This document shows, in pieces, positions 23,003 to 34,448 of a DNA stretch of 64,000 nt; the stretch's first letter is position 1; every line of letters starts with the position of its first letter. The translations under genes and the position numbers were made by a program. Location of the stretch: NCBI GenBank assembly GCA_028386065.3, contig JAKUCV010001003.1, positions 1-64,000 of the forward strand. Reading direction: 5' to 3'. The notes below the pieces were generated by a model, which did no database searches, was not told the origin of the DNA, and saw only the letters and a program-made list of their open reading frames with translations. Source of the stretch: Turnera subulata (Eukaryota; Streptophyta; Magnoliopsida; Malpighiales; Passifloraceae).

Positions 23003-26000
23003 ATGGCGAGAAAACGCAGCACCAAAACCACTCTGTTTCTGTTACTCATCTCTCTCATAGCATTCCTTGCTTTTTTTGTTCCAGTCTTTGCTCCTCTCCC
23101 TCCTCTCCCCTCCTCTCATCATCGTCATCACCTCAAAAAGGTACTGTCCCATGTAACTCTCCCTTACTCTACTCTCTTGAATTCTGAACTTTTCTTATTC
23201 TTTCTCTTTCTCCGTAATTCGACATCAAGGTGATCGGTGGTAATCGAAGGTCAAAGTTCATTCTCTTTTTTTACTTTACTTCGACTGGTTTCAGCTGAAG
23301 TTTGTTTCTTTGATGGTTAAAGATCATAGCTTTGTCGAATTGGGTTTCATGCTAGCTTTTGTAAACCGTGAAAGAACTTTTCATTCACTAAACTATATAC
23401 TGGGAGTAAAGGGTAACTAACTACTGGGTTCCCTATCCAATGTGAAATGCCAAGCTGAGTTGAGCTATACTTCTTCTTTTATGTTTTCTTCCCCTCTTTT
23501 AGGGGATAACTTGAAGTTTTCTGATGACTTTAGCGTCATACATATAAGCTGATCAATGGAAGGGAACAAGCGTGTAGTTTCTGTCCGTTCAATGTGTACG
23601 GATGTCTCCCTTTTGTGTTTAAATTTTCTGTTATCATGTTTGATGACAATTAATTTGATGTATCAGGGTAATACTCGAAGTTTTGAGATTGAACATGACA
23701 TGTTCTGGAAAGATGGTGAGCCTTTCCGGATTATTGGCGGTGACTTGCATTATTTTCGCATTCTGCCTGAGGTATCCCAACTTTCTCTTGGTCTTCCAAG
23801 TAGTTGTTTAGATTAGCGGCATTTTAAGATAAAATTATCAGCATTTCAGTGTCGAGAATGACCTCCGCTTGGATAATCATATGATTCCCAATAGCATCAT
23901 CATATTGCCCCATGCTTTCTGTTAAATGCTTGCTAATGTAATCTGGTAACATGTGGTTTTGTATTTTACAATCAAGTACTGGGAAGATAGGCTTTTGAGA
24001 GCAAAGGCATTGGGGTTGAATACAATTCAAGTTTATGTACCTTGGAATCTGCATGAGCCTCAACCTGGTCAACTGGTTTTTGAGGGTATCGCGGATCTAG
24101 TATCTTTCCTCAAACTTTGCCAGAAGCTGGATTTTCTTGTTATGCTTCGGGCTGGCCCTTACATATGTGCAGGTCAGTCCTAATTGATGTTAGGATTCTT
24201 CTATATGTTCTGGTTCTCAAACTGTTTAAGGAGCATAGAGCTCTTCTGTTGCAGAGTGGGATTTGGGAGGATTTCCTGCTTGGTTACTAGCCATAAAACC
24301 AGCTCTCAAACTGAGATCTTCTGATCCTGCTTACCTCCAATTGGTATGCGATGCAAACAGCTTCCTTTCTCTCTAATTATCAAGTTCTTTTCTTTCCTTC
24401 TCTTCCAAAATCTATATTTGATTTAGCTGATTCGTGATTTTTTTTTATGACAACACTGTTTTTGTGGACTAAAATTGATAGGTTGATAAATGGTGGCAAA
24501 CCCTACTTCCAAAGGTAGCTCCTCTTCTTTATGATAACGGCGGTCCTATTATAATGGTTCAGGTATGTGTAATATAACCATAAGATTCTTGATGATTAAA
24601 TTGCCCTTTTGTGGACCCTGAGTTATATATCTTCTGAAGAACAGCATTTTTGTTGCAAAGAGTGATTATAAAATATGAACTTGTTTAAAGCTCCACTAAA
24701 AAGCTTCTTATGATGACAGATTGAAAATGAATTTGGTTCATTTGGTGACGACAAAGCTTATCTTCATCACCTAGTCAAAGTGGCTCGGGAACATCTTGGG
24801 GAAGATGTAATTTTGTAAGAGTTTCTACTTGCAATGTTACATTTGCCTTCTTGGAGGACATTGCTGTTTCTGTAATGTATGCATCTCTTCCTCAATTAAA
24901 TTTTACATATCCCAGGTATACTACGGATGGAGGTGCGAGGGAAAATCTCGAGAAAGGAACCATTCGTGGAGATGCTGTCTTCTCAGGTAAAGTTCAGTTT
25001 TTTTTGCTGATGCTAAAATCAAGGAAGGAAATTAGTCACCTTTTCTTTTTCTCAATGTGCACATAAGTATGTTTAACTTGTATACACCATGACCTGACTG
25101 CCACTGTTACGTTCTAGTATGATATAAATAGAGGGTGTGCATGATGTAATTGTTTAGATTAGGAGGATGGCGATGTCGGACCTATTACCTTAAGTCCATA
25201 AAAGAAGGAAAAAACTATGTTGCACTAATATGATTAACTATTATTTATTTCCAATCTGCAGCTGTTGACTTCACTACTGGTGATGATCCTTGGCCTATAT
25301 TCAGGTTACAAAAGGAATTCAATGCCCCAGGAAAATCGCCACCACTGTCTGCGTAAGTGGGTTATAAGTTTGTTGAAATTGTAAGTCAGTGGCTGTATGT
25401 ATCACCACTCAGTTTCACTTCGCTTCTTGTTTCAGAGAGTTTTATACAGGTTGGCTGACACACTGGGGAGAGAAGATTGCAAGCACAGATGCTGATTTTA
25501 CTACCTCTGCTCTGGCAAAGATTCTATCACGGAATGGCTCTGCTGTCCTTTATGTATGTCCTGAATTTCCAAATTTTTCTTGAATAGATTATTCAGGATT
25601 GTGTACAATTTTCATTACATTCCTCAAATTTCCAGATGGCACATGGCGGAACAAACTTTGGATTTTATAATGGAGCAAATACTGGTGTAGATGAGTATGA
25701 TTACAAGCCAGATCTCACTTCATACGATTATGTGAGACTACTGATGACCTGTTTACTGATGTTTTATACTTGATGGAGCACAATGAGTGAGCTGCAGTCT
25801 ACATTATCTTTCCAGGATGCACCAATTAAGGAATCTGGAGACGTGGACAATGCAAAGTTCAAGGGTATGTTTTCTCCGTAATGTTGCTATCTATTGCCTT
25901 TCCGGAAACAACAATGCTATATTTTTCCTTTTGTTGATAAGGGTCTGTTTAAGTATGTTTATTTAGTAGAATGATATTTTAAATGTTTACTTCTTTCAGC

Positions 26001-28742
26001 ACTGCGGAGGGTTATAGGCCTTTACAGTGGGGCATCTCTTACCCCAGTTCCCTCCAATAATGAAAAGATGCAATACGGACCAATTCAATTACATAAATCA
26101 GCATATTTGTTTGATTTACTTGATATGATGGATCCTGCACAAGTGGTTGAATCTGAAAACCCTGTTTCAATGGAGTCTGTGGGACAGGTGTGTGTAACAT
26201 ATTGCTGCTTGTCAATTTAAAGCTTTCTGGCATTCCACAAAAAATCAAAACTAATTGCTATTCTCTCTCGTTTTTGTTCAGATGTTTGGATTTCTATTGT
26301 ATGCTTCTGAATATGCTGCAAAGGGTGCTCAAAACCTGTTCATACCCGAGGTATAGACACTGTGCATACTTTTAGTAATTATCTGCTTCTTTCTAGCCAG
26401 GGAATATTCTCAATATTCACATATGCCATTTTTCTACTTTATAAGAGGAAATTGTGATGGCATGACAACAGGTACATGACAGAGCTCAAGTTTTTACATT
26501 GTGTTCTTCAGAAGATGGTGGTGGAAGGCCAACATATGTTGGTACCATCGAAAGGTGGTCAAATAAAAAGCTTGGTCTCCCTAATGCAAAATGTGCCTCC
26601 AAGATGAGCTTATTTATTTTGGTAACGTACTGCCTTTTTCTAGGCGCAAAGCATATTTACGTGGGATAGGAAGTTGTTATACAGTAGTTAGAGGGAGAAG
26701 TTACGTTGAATTAGTAGGGGTGTAAGTGCCGAGTTTTTTTTTTTGTTGCTTCTGCTTCCAACATTTCTGCTTGAGACCTCATGAAAATTGAGCTTTACCT
26801 CTGTCAAGCTGGAGGTTTTTGTCTGTGTCAGGTATCATTTGCATATGCTTGGGTTGGGTCTAAATGATTCACTTCACTCTTGCAGGTTGAAAACATGGGC
26901 CGGGTGAATTATGGGCATTACATGTTTGACAGGAAGGTGAATCTGTGGTTTCCCCTTTTCCTTTCGTCCCTTTAACTTTTTCTGGCGATCACTAAGAAAA
27001 GAAGTTTGGCTGCCCCTTATTTGGTAAAGACTAGGTAGAAGCATTATATAGCTTTTAACTCTATTTTCTCCATACAGAGACAAACCTGACGTAGTTTCTA
27101 TAGTAGCAGGTGGTAAATGGTATATATTGGATGGTTACATTGTTAGACTCCTAATGTGCATAGCATAAGTCTCTGTTGCAGAGTGCAGTCCTTTCTCAAG
27201 TTTACTAGAAAGCTTGATTCAGGTGCTGATCAACTGTCATTTTTAAGCAAAAAGGGTAAAATGCATATTCCATTAGATCATTGCCTCACCATTTTCCATG
27301 TAGGCTAAGGTGTCAGCAAAACAGACTTTCTGTACCTTCTTTCTTGCATTTCTAGATGACACCAGTTCATAGTCTGAGATGCTACATTCATCCCTTTTCT
27401 CCTTTGCTAAAATTTGCAGGGAATTCTGTCTTCTGTTTATCTTGACGGGAAGGTTTTGCGTAACTGGAAAATGATTCCAGTTCCTTTTCACAACCTGAAT
27501 GATGCACCAAAACTCAATCCCATCATTCAGGTTGCACATTCCAGTTTGAGTACGGCCCATGCAAAACCACAAGATAACGGTAAGTTTCCAGAATACTATA
27601 ACTCCATACTTATTGCATAACTCTTGGGCATCAGTGCCTATTATGTGTTTGAGATTTACTAGTCCATCTCATGTTTCTAGCTCCTGCTATTTAAGCCCCA
27701 AGGATGGACAAGGCAATTACCCAGTAACTACTGGCTTTTGTTTGCAGAGAGTTTTTCTAAGGAACCGACATTATATGCTGGCCGCTTTTCCATTGAGCCA
27801 GCAAACCAAGTTAGAGATACTTTTATATCATTTCGTGGATGGGGCAAAGGTGTTGCATTTGTTAATAACTTCAACATTGGAAGATATTGGCCTGTAAGTT
27901 TCCGTTTCTCCCAGCTCCTATTTCTAGCTCATGACTTCTTTCCTCGTTGAGGTTCTTTAATTGCCTCCTTTTCAGTCTTCTGGACCACAGTGCAACCTTT
28001 ATGTTCCAGCTCCAATCCTTCGTCATGGAGAAAATGTTGTGGTATGTTAAGGCTATCACTGTGTGCCTGAATATATTGATGCATACGGTTGTTTTGCTCT
28101 TATTTTCCCCTTTTGTAAGCTGTGTAGTTAATATTGCACCTGAAATCATACCTTTATATTCTTATCAGAGCAAATAGTATGTAACTCACATATTGGAATT
28201 ACCTACTTTAGTGATGTTGGATCACTTGGAGTGGATCTGGAAACCTGCTTGTTCTTAGAGGACTATTACCAGCCCCATCTTTGAGCCAATTAGTTTGATG
28301 AAACTACCTATCTAACATTTGTCTCTTTCTTCTTCTTTTGGTACACAAGGAGGTTTACACCCGAGCCTTCTAGAGGGAGGGTAATCATCATCTAAACTCA
28401 CTGGCTAAGAGACTAAATAATCATCATCTAAACTCACTGGCTAAAAAGACCAAATCCAACTTCAATCACTGTCAACAGAACAAAGTTAAACCAATGAAAG
28501 CTTTCTACTTGAAACTTCTGCTCAGCCAAATGCAGAAATTGGAAACTGATAAGTATTTTTGATGATGTGCCTTGCTTGCTTCTCCAAAGTCTGAGTTTTC
28601 CTCGTCTTTTCCTCTCATTTTACTGGTTGTGCAGGTCATTCTAGAATTGGAATCTCCGAATCCCGAGCTTGTCATACATTCAGTCGATCAGCCAGACTTC
28701 ACATGTGGCTCAAGTCAGTCAAATGTGCACCATCAGCTATAG
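23003..28742 (+). CDS. BGAL17: Beta-galactosidase 17-like (GH35)
   Basis: Nineteen exons give 688 residues: 23003-23140, 23667-23771, 23977-24172, 24255-24343, 24482-24562, 24720-24814, 24916-24986, 25262-25352, 25436-25553, 25636-25731, 25816-25864, 26000-26187, 26282-26350, 26472-26621, 26886-26936, 27420-27579, 27748-27893, 27976-28041 and 28635-28742. All phases agree. Residues 8-30 are a hydrophobic signal or anchor segment, so the enzyme enters the secretory path, towards the wall or apoplast. GH35 hallmarks are [14 protein letters not shown], the acid/base Glu207 in QIENEFG, and the nucleophile Glu290 in [12 protein letters not shown]-terminal beta-sandwich sequence follows ([19 protein letters not shown]). 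The short length and absent lectin tail match the divergent plant BGAL17 type (Arabidopsis At1g72990) rather than the large wall BGALs. I chose ATG 23003 because it sits directly before the signal sequence; ATG 22925 would add 26 residues. Expected activity is hydrolysis of terminal beta-galactosyl residues of glycans. Confidence 0.93.
28382..28453. repeat. 36-bp tandem duplication in BGAL17 intron 18
   Basis: A unit beginning taatcatcatctaaactcac starts at 28382 and again at 28418. The two copies are nearly identical and lie inside the last intron of the beta-galactosidase gene. Confidence 0.85.
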
Positions 28743-29922
28743 TTGCATAGTGAACTTACAAAACAAACAGACTCGATTAGGATCTCTGCAATTCTGCTCT
28801 GAATTGTATTCCAAGCCGGGGCACTATTCTGCAACTAGAATGTCTATGCTGACTGCCTGGTGGCATTTTAGTGCAATTGGCTGAAAGAGAAAGAAGCCTG
28901 CATATTGGAAAGCACAGTAGAAGTGGCAGACAACTCGCTGGGAGCATTGAATTATTTTCCAACATGATCACAATTCACAAGAGACGATGGTCTCCAAACA
29001 CTGTTGCAGTGAAATGAAATTGTAAACTCTACATTGCCTTCACCATCTTAGCATGACAGACTTCTTCTGGACACCGATGAGTGCACAGTTTCAACTAGTT
29101 GGGGTTTTGGCTGAGCCTAGATTGCAACTTTTCGATTTAGGTTGAATTAAGATCTGAAAGACATAAAGTAGCAGAGAAGTGATCCCGGATTTTTTTTTAA
29201 AACAAAAAAACACTTAATATTCCTGCGGCGAAGATGTCATGTGGTCTTCCTATGGGTTCAAAAACCTGGACTTACCTTACGGTCTAGCTTAAAATTCATC
29301 CTCTAATCAACGCCACAACGCATAATCCCTAAAATTCTTGTAGAAAGAATTATTAGAAGGCTACGTATTGTGATCCTCGTAACTGTTAACCTTCTCGGTT
29401 ATGCAAAGTTCGCGGGAGAGTTTATTCAGAGTCCCATGGGGAGCGGAAAAGTGTTTGGCAGTCCTACCATGAGCTTTTGAATGCTAGTATAGTCCCATGG
29501 CTAGGTAGCAAGCATGCTTCCCTTTCCATGGTAACGAGACAAGTCTTAGTCCAAACCCCCACAAGGAGATGTCCAAATCGTATTACAAACGTAAATGACC
29601 ATATCCTTGAAAAATCTCAAGTCCCGATAGTTAGGTCCATTGTTTGATCGAAGGCTTCTGGAACCTTTTTGCCAACCAAACGCCACCACACAAAATAAGT
29701 ATCGAACCAAAACAGATAGAAACGAAAAGGCAACCACAACTAAGACTTGTGTAATCATAGCAGCTGCACTAACTATAGATTTCATCTTCTAGCATACAAA
29801 TAAGTCTTTTCATTGGTATAGAGGGAGCAGCAACCTTAGGGTGAATCATACTCTAACAGCAACTAATGTTAACACCTACGATCATAGACATGCTAATAAC
29901 CTTGACAATTAAACTCCGAAAC
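28743..29922. other. Convergent 3' regions between BGAL17 and the DAYSLEEPER-like gene
   Basis: The first part (to about 29150) is probably BGAL17 3'UTR. The part near 29800-29922 should hold the 3'UTR of the minus-strand gene ending at 29923. A piece around 29320-29410 (cataatccctaaaattcttgtagaaag..) resembles 34890-34985 and looks like a dispersed, old repeat. No coding support. Confidence 0.5.
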
Positions 29923-31947
29923 CTAATATTCAACTTTCACAGACAAATTTGAATCTTCTGCAGGCCGGCCCTGAAGCCAATCTTTGGCACATACAAGGGC
30001 TTCCACAGTCTCTGGTTTTAAAGTGCTCCGGTATGGATCCAGCATTTTGGGTGCAGTATCAAATATAGAGTCAGGAGTGGCAGTTGACAAGGGGATGGTC
30101 AAGATATCACGAGCCATCTTGGAAAGTGTTGGGTACTTCAGCTTGTTCATTTTCCACCAACCTAAGACATCAACCTCTTGTTGGCGAGACAGTAGAGACT
30201 CGTCCAAATATTGGTCCAGCTCTGACTTCATATGCTGCCCAGTAGACTCCATGATATACACATCAAAATCTTGGAGTCCATGCTCTGACGAAAGACTCCC
30301 ATGTTGTTCATCGGTCTTAATGCTGTCAGCATTTCCTTCCTCAGCATGTGTCGGAGTAAGTGGCAAAGGGAGTGCTAAATACTCGCTAAAGAGCTCATGG
30401 ATCCCATCATCAACAAGCTTGATGTATATAGGAGCATCATCACCGAATAGCTTCGAAAAACTGAATTCAACCAGCTTCATCTTGAAGCGGGGATCCATGA
30501 TTATAGCAGCAGCTAGAACCAAGCTGCAGTCCTTCCAATATTTCCTCATCTTTTCAAGCATTCCCTTAGCAAGATCACTAATAAAGGGATCCTCATGTAC
30601 AACTCCACGACCCAGTTCTGTCTGAATCTTCCAGACTTCATTGAAGAGAGTAATTCCAATTGGGGTACCAGTTGAGTTTACAACGTTGGCAGCATCAAAT
30701 ACAAGTTTCAGGTACATGCATAAAGTGTCAACCTTCCTCCAGTCTTCCATGGATAGGACCTCTTTATACTTGGGATCAGATGCATCCAAGCAAGAGAATA
30801 CTTCTCTTAACTCAGAAGCAGCCACCAGCATCTGATATGTCGTGTTCCATTGAGTTTGGTTGTCCAGGGATAGAACTTTTTCACTGGGGACTTGAAGCTG
30901 CTTCTTCAGCTCAATAAATTTCTCCTCATTGGTATCTGAAGTCTTCACATACTTTACAACGTCTCGGATTTTATTGATGATATCACGTCCCGTCCATAAC
31001 ACATCTTTCGCGGTGCAGCTCAAAGTACGAGAAATGCAGCTACCAACCAATAACTGACCATTAAGAATGAGGGGGTTTTTCACACACAGCAAAGACTTTA
31101 GATTTTCAAGCCCTGCTTCAGCGACTGAATGATTAAAAGTGACAGAAAATAGCTTACTCTCCAAACCCCACTCAGAGAGGCAACAAGCAACGGCATGGCT
31201 GAGAGCAGTGACTGAATCAGGAAATGGTTCCATAACCACATTAAGCATCCGTCTTTGTGGCTTCCAATCAGCGTCAATGAAATGTCCTTGTATGAAAACA
31301 TAAGCTAAGCTTTGTCTGGAAGTCCAGATGTCCAGTGTAAGACAAAGGCGTCCAGGCATCCCCTCAACAAACTTCATCATACTCTGCTTTTCTCGCAAGT
31401 AAGTTGCGATACAATCTCCATGGACAGCATTGAAGGTAAGCATGCCAAATCTGGGTTGCAGATTCTGGACAAAACTAACAAATGCAGCATGCTCAACCAT
31501 GTGAAGCGGGTAATCATGCATGATGATCATTCTTGCAATTTCATGACGGCATCGATCTGAATCGAAGGGAATATAGGGAGAGTTAGGGGATCTGTAACGG
31601 CGTTTACGTGGGCCAGATGCACTCCCATTCGCACCCAATGGAGTCCCCTGGCTGCGCAGTAGTGTTATGCAGGCACCTTGAGCAACGTGCCGTTTGAGGT
31701 GGCTAGTACCAGCTACCTTTGATCCTGTGCTGTAGACAAAACTCTGTTTGCACTCGTTGCAATACGCCCGTCTAGAATCAGGACTTACAGTTTCTATGGT
31801 GAAATGTTCCCACACAGCAGACTTCTTCTTCCTACGCTTGTTAGGCCGTATCTCTGAAGAAACCAGAGCCTGCTCACTATTCTCTTGAGGGGTTTCCATT
31901 TCAGTAGAAACTAAGGCCAGTTCATTATTCTCCTGAGCGGATTCCAT
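29923..31947 (-). CDS. DAYSLEEPER-like domesticated hAT transposase (BED zinc finger)
   Basis: A single uninterrupted ORF of 674 codons. A nuclear localisation cluster PNKRRKKK (35-42) precedes a BED-type zinc finger with C63-C66 and H83-H87 (AYCNECKQSF..SHLKRH). The middle is the RNase-H-like transposase body (LCLTLDIWTSRQSLAYVFI; LSLDNQTQWNTTYQML; IIMDPRFKMKLVEFSFSKLFG). The C terminus is the hAT dimerisation region (ELDQYLDESLL..DVLGWWKMNKLKYPTLSKMARDIL..). Order and wording follow Arabidopsis DAYSLEEPER, a hAT-derived protein essential for development that no longer transposes. No terminal inverted repeats or target duplications flank the gene, and the frame is intact, both signs of domestication. 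A 5'UTR intron is likely on the minus strand: donor just after 32909 (CACCG|GTAAAC) and acceptor CGCAG| at about 31969. The first 30 residues contain a short imperfect repeat (ALVSTEMETPQEN / ALVSSEI). Confidence 0.92.
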   Translation of the reverse strand: MESAQENNELALVSTEMETPQENSEQALVSSEIRPNKRRKKKSAVWEHFTIETVSPDSRRAYCNECKQSFVYSTGSKVAGTSHLKRHVAQGACITLLRSQGTPLGANGSASGPRKRRYRSPNSPYIPFDSDRCRHEIARMIIMHDYPLHMVEHAAFVSFVQNLQPRFGMLTFNAVHGDCIATYLREKQSMMKFVEGMPGRLCLTLDIWTSRQSLAYVFIQGHFIDADWKPQRRMLNVVMEPFPDSVTALSHAVACCLSEWGLESKLFSVTFNHSVAEAGLENLKSLLCVKNPLILNGQLLVGSCISRTLSCTAKDVLWTGRDIINKIRDVVKYVKTSDTNEEKFIELKKQLQVPSEKVLSLDNQTQWNTTYQMLVAASELREVFSCLDASDPKYKEVLSMEDWRKVDTLCMYLKLVFDAANVVNSTGTPIGITLFNEVWKIQTELGRGVVHEDPFISDLAKGMLEKMRKYWKDCSLVLAAAIIMDPRFKMKLVEFSFSKLFGDDAPIYIKLVDDGIHELFSEYLALPLPLTPTHAEEGNADSIKTDEQHGSLSSEHGLQDFDVYIMESTGQHMKSELDQYLDESLLSRQQEVDVLGWWKMNKLKYPTLSKMARDILTIPLSTATPDSIFDTAPKMLDPYRSTLKPETVEALVCAKDWLQGRPAEDSNLSVKVEY

Positions 31948-33250
31948 GATGCCTTATCAGTTATGTACCTGCGTTGCAGAAAACAATGTAAATACCACAA
32001 AACAATTTTAGTGCATAGACCTTTGACCCTAAGGCGTAGTCTTACTAAGAAGCTGAACTATAAAGGAACCAAACACTAAGGGAGCTAGTTCGAATAGCAT
32101 ATGTTCAGAATGCACCAGGACAGTCTTATGAAAATGAACAAACAGAGTAAATCCTCCTATCCTAAAGCTAGCACTACTAATATTAAGTATGAAGCTAGCA
32201 CAATTCCAAAAAGGATGAAGCCAGCAGTACAAAATGTCTCAAACTCTATAGGCCCACTCCATCTGTAGAAAAGAAGAGGTGACCAATGGCAAGGCTTACT
32301 ACACTTGATTCTACACTTCGTTAAGAGCCCAGACAGAGTAGACACTATACAATACATTACATTTTACGAGAACTGGGCCACTGATAGGGTCACAAGTCAA
32401 ACTTTATTCTTGGATTGGGTGCAGATACAGAATTTCATCAATTTACCCCCCAAAAAAATGAAAATAAACGACACCATCCGCTACTCGCAAGCAAAAAAAA
32501 AAAAAATGTCAGCAGATCTCCTACCTCAACGGGAAGACGAAACGGTCGGTATCATCACCTAAACCCCTCAGAAATCATTTAACGGCGGCAGACGACATCA
32601 AAATTAGACTAACCGCCGGCGAAAAGGAGCTTGTATTTGCAAACAAACAATTTAAACCAGAGAAACTAAAAAAAAAAAGCACTTGAGGAAATGTTTCGAA
32701 AAGCGAACTACTTGATCCTCATTATGAAACAGAAACACGCATTAATCGTCCTCAGATCATGAACGGGTAAAACAAATCCAGAGATCCAGAACCAAACAGA
32801 ACATAACAGCAGACACCGGAAAGAAAAATCGAAAGAGCAAACGAAGAACAGCAGAAACCAAAGAGAATAACCGAAACAGCAGCAAAGAGAGAGGTAGGGG
32901 TTGTTTACCGGTGGCGGCCGCGGCTGGGAGAACGGAGATCCGGGAGGCCGAGCTCCGATGGGTCGTGGCCCGATCGATCTAGGGTTTTTTGGAAAGAGAG
33001 AAAAGGGATTTGGGCTTAGGAGCCAACCCGAGAAGGTAATTGGACCCGAACCAGAGAGTGATAATAAAAAGAAAACAACAAAGGGTTGCTCGTTTAGGAC
33101 TGCTAGGTCTTGTTTTTTTGGTTCTAGGGATTTTAGGGTTTGGTTTTTGGGCAGTGATAGATAAAACAGATAAACAAAACAAAACAGATCGTATTTGCCT
33201 TTCGGGTCCACGTATATGTTTAGATATTGATTTTATGGCGAGCTATATAT
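31948..33250 (-). promoter_or_regulatory. Leader, 5'UTR intron and promoter of the DAYSLEEPER-like gene
   Basis: Upstream of ATG 31947, about 20 nt of leader reaches an acceptor (CGCAG at 31973-31969, minus strand). A probable intron of about 940 bp extends to a donor at 32908-32907. The preceding GC-rich exon (about 32909-33000, sense CCGCGGCCGCCACCG) is probably the first, noncoding exon. ORFs in this interval have no family resemblance and are taken as chance. Confidence 0.5.
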
Positions 33251-34246
33251 ATTATCGTCTGCGATAACGGGCCACAAAAAGCCCACACGTACGACGCACT
33301 TTGCAAGGGTAGCCCAAAGATAAATGGGCTGGTTGTTGGGATAGAAGTCTCACTCTCATGTGACTCTCACGTGTGATCTCTCCCTCCTCTTTGCTTCTCA
33401 TGAAGAAGGATGGATCAAGTAAACACCACCCCCCCCTTTTTGTTTCTTTTTTATCAAAGATCAAGTAAAACTTTAGCCTAACGAAATCATGCTTTATTTT
33501 TTCCGTTTTTATTGTAATTTTTTTTTTCTGTTATTGGATTTGGAGTGAGTGGTTGAATTGAACAAATATGGGTTAATTTTTAACGGGGAAAACAAGTTGG
33601 GAATGGGAAAAGAATAGTTGATGTTTGATACCATGAAAATATGAATAAAAAAATTATGGAAAAGCAAAAATTCCAGTGAATTGAGAGTGATTTTTATTTT
33701 AAATCATGAAAAAAATTACATTCATGGTGTCGCATAAAACGTATTTCTTTGTTATATGATAAATTTATTTCCGCCCTTTCTATGAGGACTAATTTAAAAA
33801 TTAAAATTATATTTTGAACCAAATAATAAAAAAAAAAACTCTCTTTTTCTAAAAAATCACTGACAAAAAGTTAAATTCCCATTACTTGAATCTGCAAATA
33901 ATCGCCTGTATTTGGATTGCATCAAGAGGTGCTTAAAAAAAATCGGTGAACTTTTGAACATTCCCAGACAACTGGAAATAAAAAATCTAATTCCTCATTA
34001 TTGAAGGTTAATCTATACAGTATTCCAATCATATAATTCAATAAGATGATCCTACAGGACTGTTTTGCTTTTATTTCTGGTGGTAGTAATATTCTCTTAT
34101 GATGAAGATTACAGTAGTTTTCTGTTCAATATCAAGGTTACAGCTCCTGAAGGAAACAAAAGGAGAGTACAAGTTCAAACAGGGCAAATCCGCCAACTAT
34201 ACTACAGGCTAACATTCTTTACTAATACCAAAATTAGTCTGAGAAA
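33251..34246. other. Intergenic AT-rich spacer
   Basis: No coding support. 33480-34060 is very AT-rich. The final 180 bases should hold the 3'UTR of the small minus-strand gene that ends at 34247. Confidence 0.5.
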
Positions 34247-34435
34247 TTATTTGGGAGTATCCTTTGGATCTTTTTTAGGTCCAGACATAGCAGCACCAGC
34301 TGCAGCTGTCACAGCAGCTGCTGCAGCGCCCAGCTTTGCACCACTCGCAGCCTTCATTGCTCCGGCTATTTTTGCAAACGCTGCTATGCCTCCTACGAGA
34401 AGGGCCCTCATGGCAACTGTTGGTTTTACATCCAT
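34247..34435 (-). CDS. Small conserved-looking Ala-rich membrane-type protein, function unknown
   Basis: A 62-residue ORF: a short polar N terminus (MDVKPTVAMRALLVGG), then a long Ala/Gly-rich hydrophobic segment (about residues 12-50: IAAFAKIAGAMKAASGAKLG, then Ala/Val-rich), ending in a charged PKKDPKD tail. It resembles small plant proteins annotated only as hypothetical; I recognise the pattern but no function. Support for a real gene: on the minus strand a good acceptor (ATGTTGCAG|) lies at 34449, 13 bases before the ATG, and a donor (TTTCAG|GTTTGC) lies at 36526/36525 after a leader-like stretch with a TATA-like element. This implies a spliced 5'UTR with an intron of about 2.1 kb. The amphipathic Ala-rich stretch could be a membrane segment or an organelle-targeting helix. 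Confidence 0.6.
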   Translation of the reverse strand: MDVKPTVAMRALLVGGIAAFAKIAGAMKAASGAKLGAAAAAVTAAAGAAMSGPKKDPKDTPK

Positions 34436-34448
34436 TTTGATAGGGGAT

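Noticed and set aside
29984..30625. 213-codon plus-strand ORF opposite the DAYSLEEPER-like gene
   Set aside because: Antisense shadow of a real coding region.
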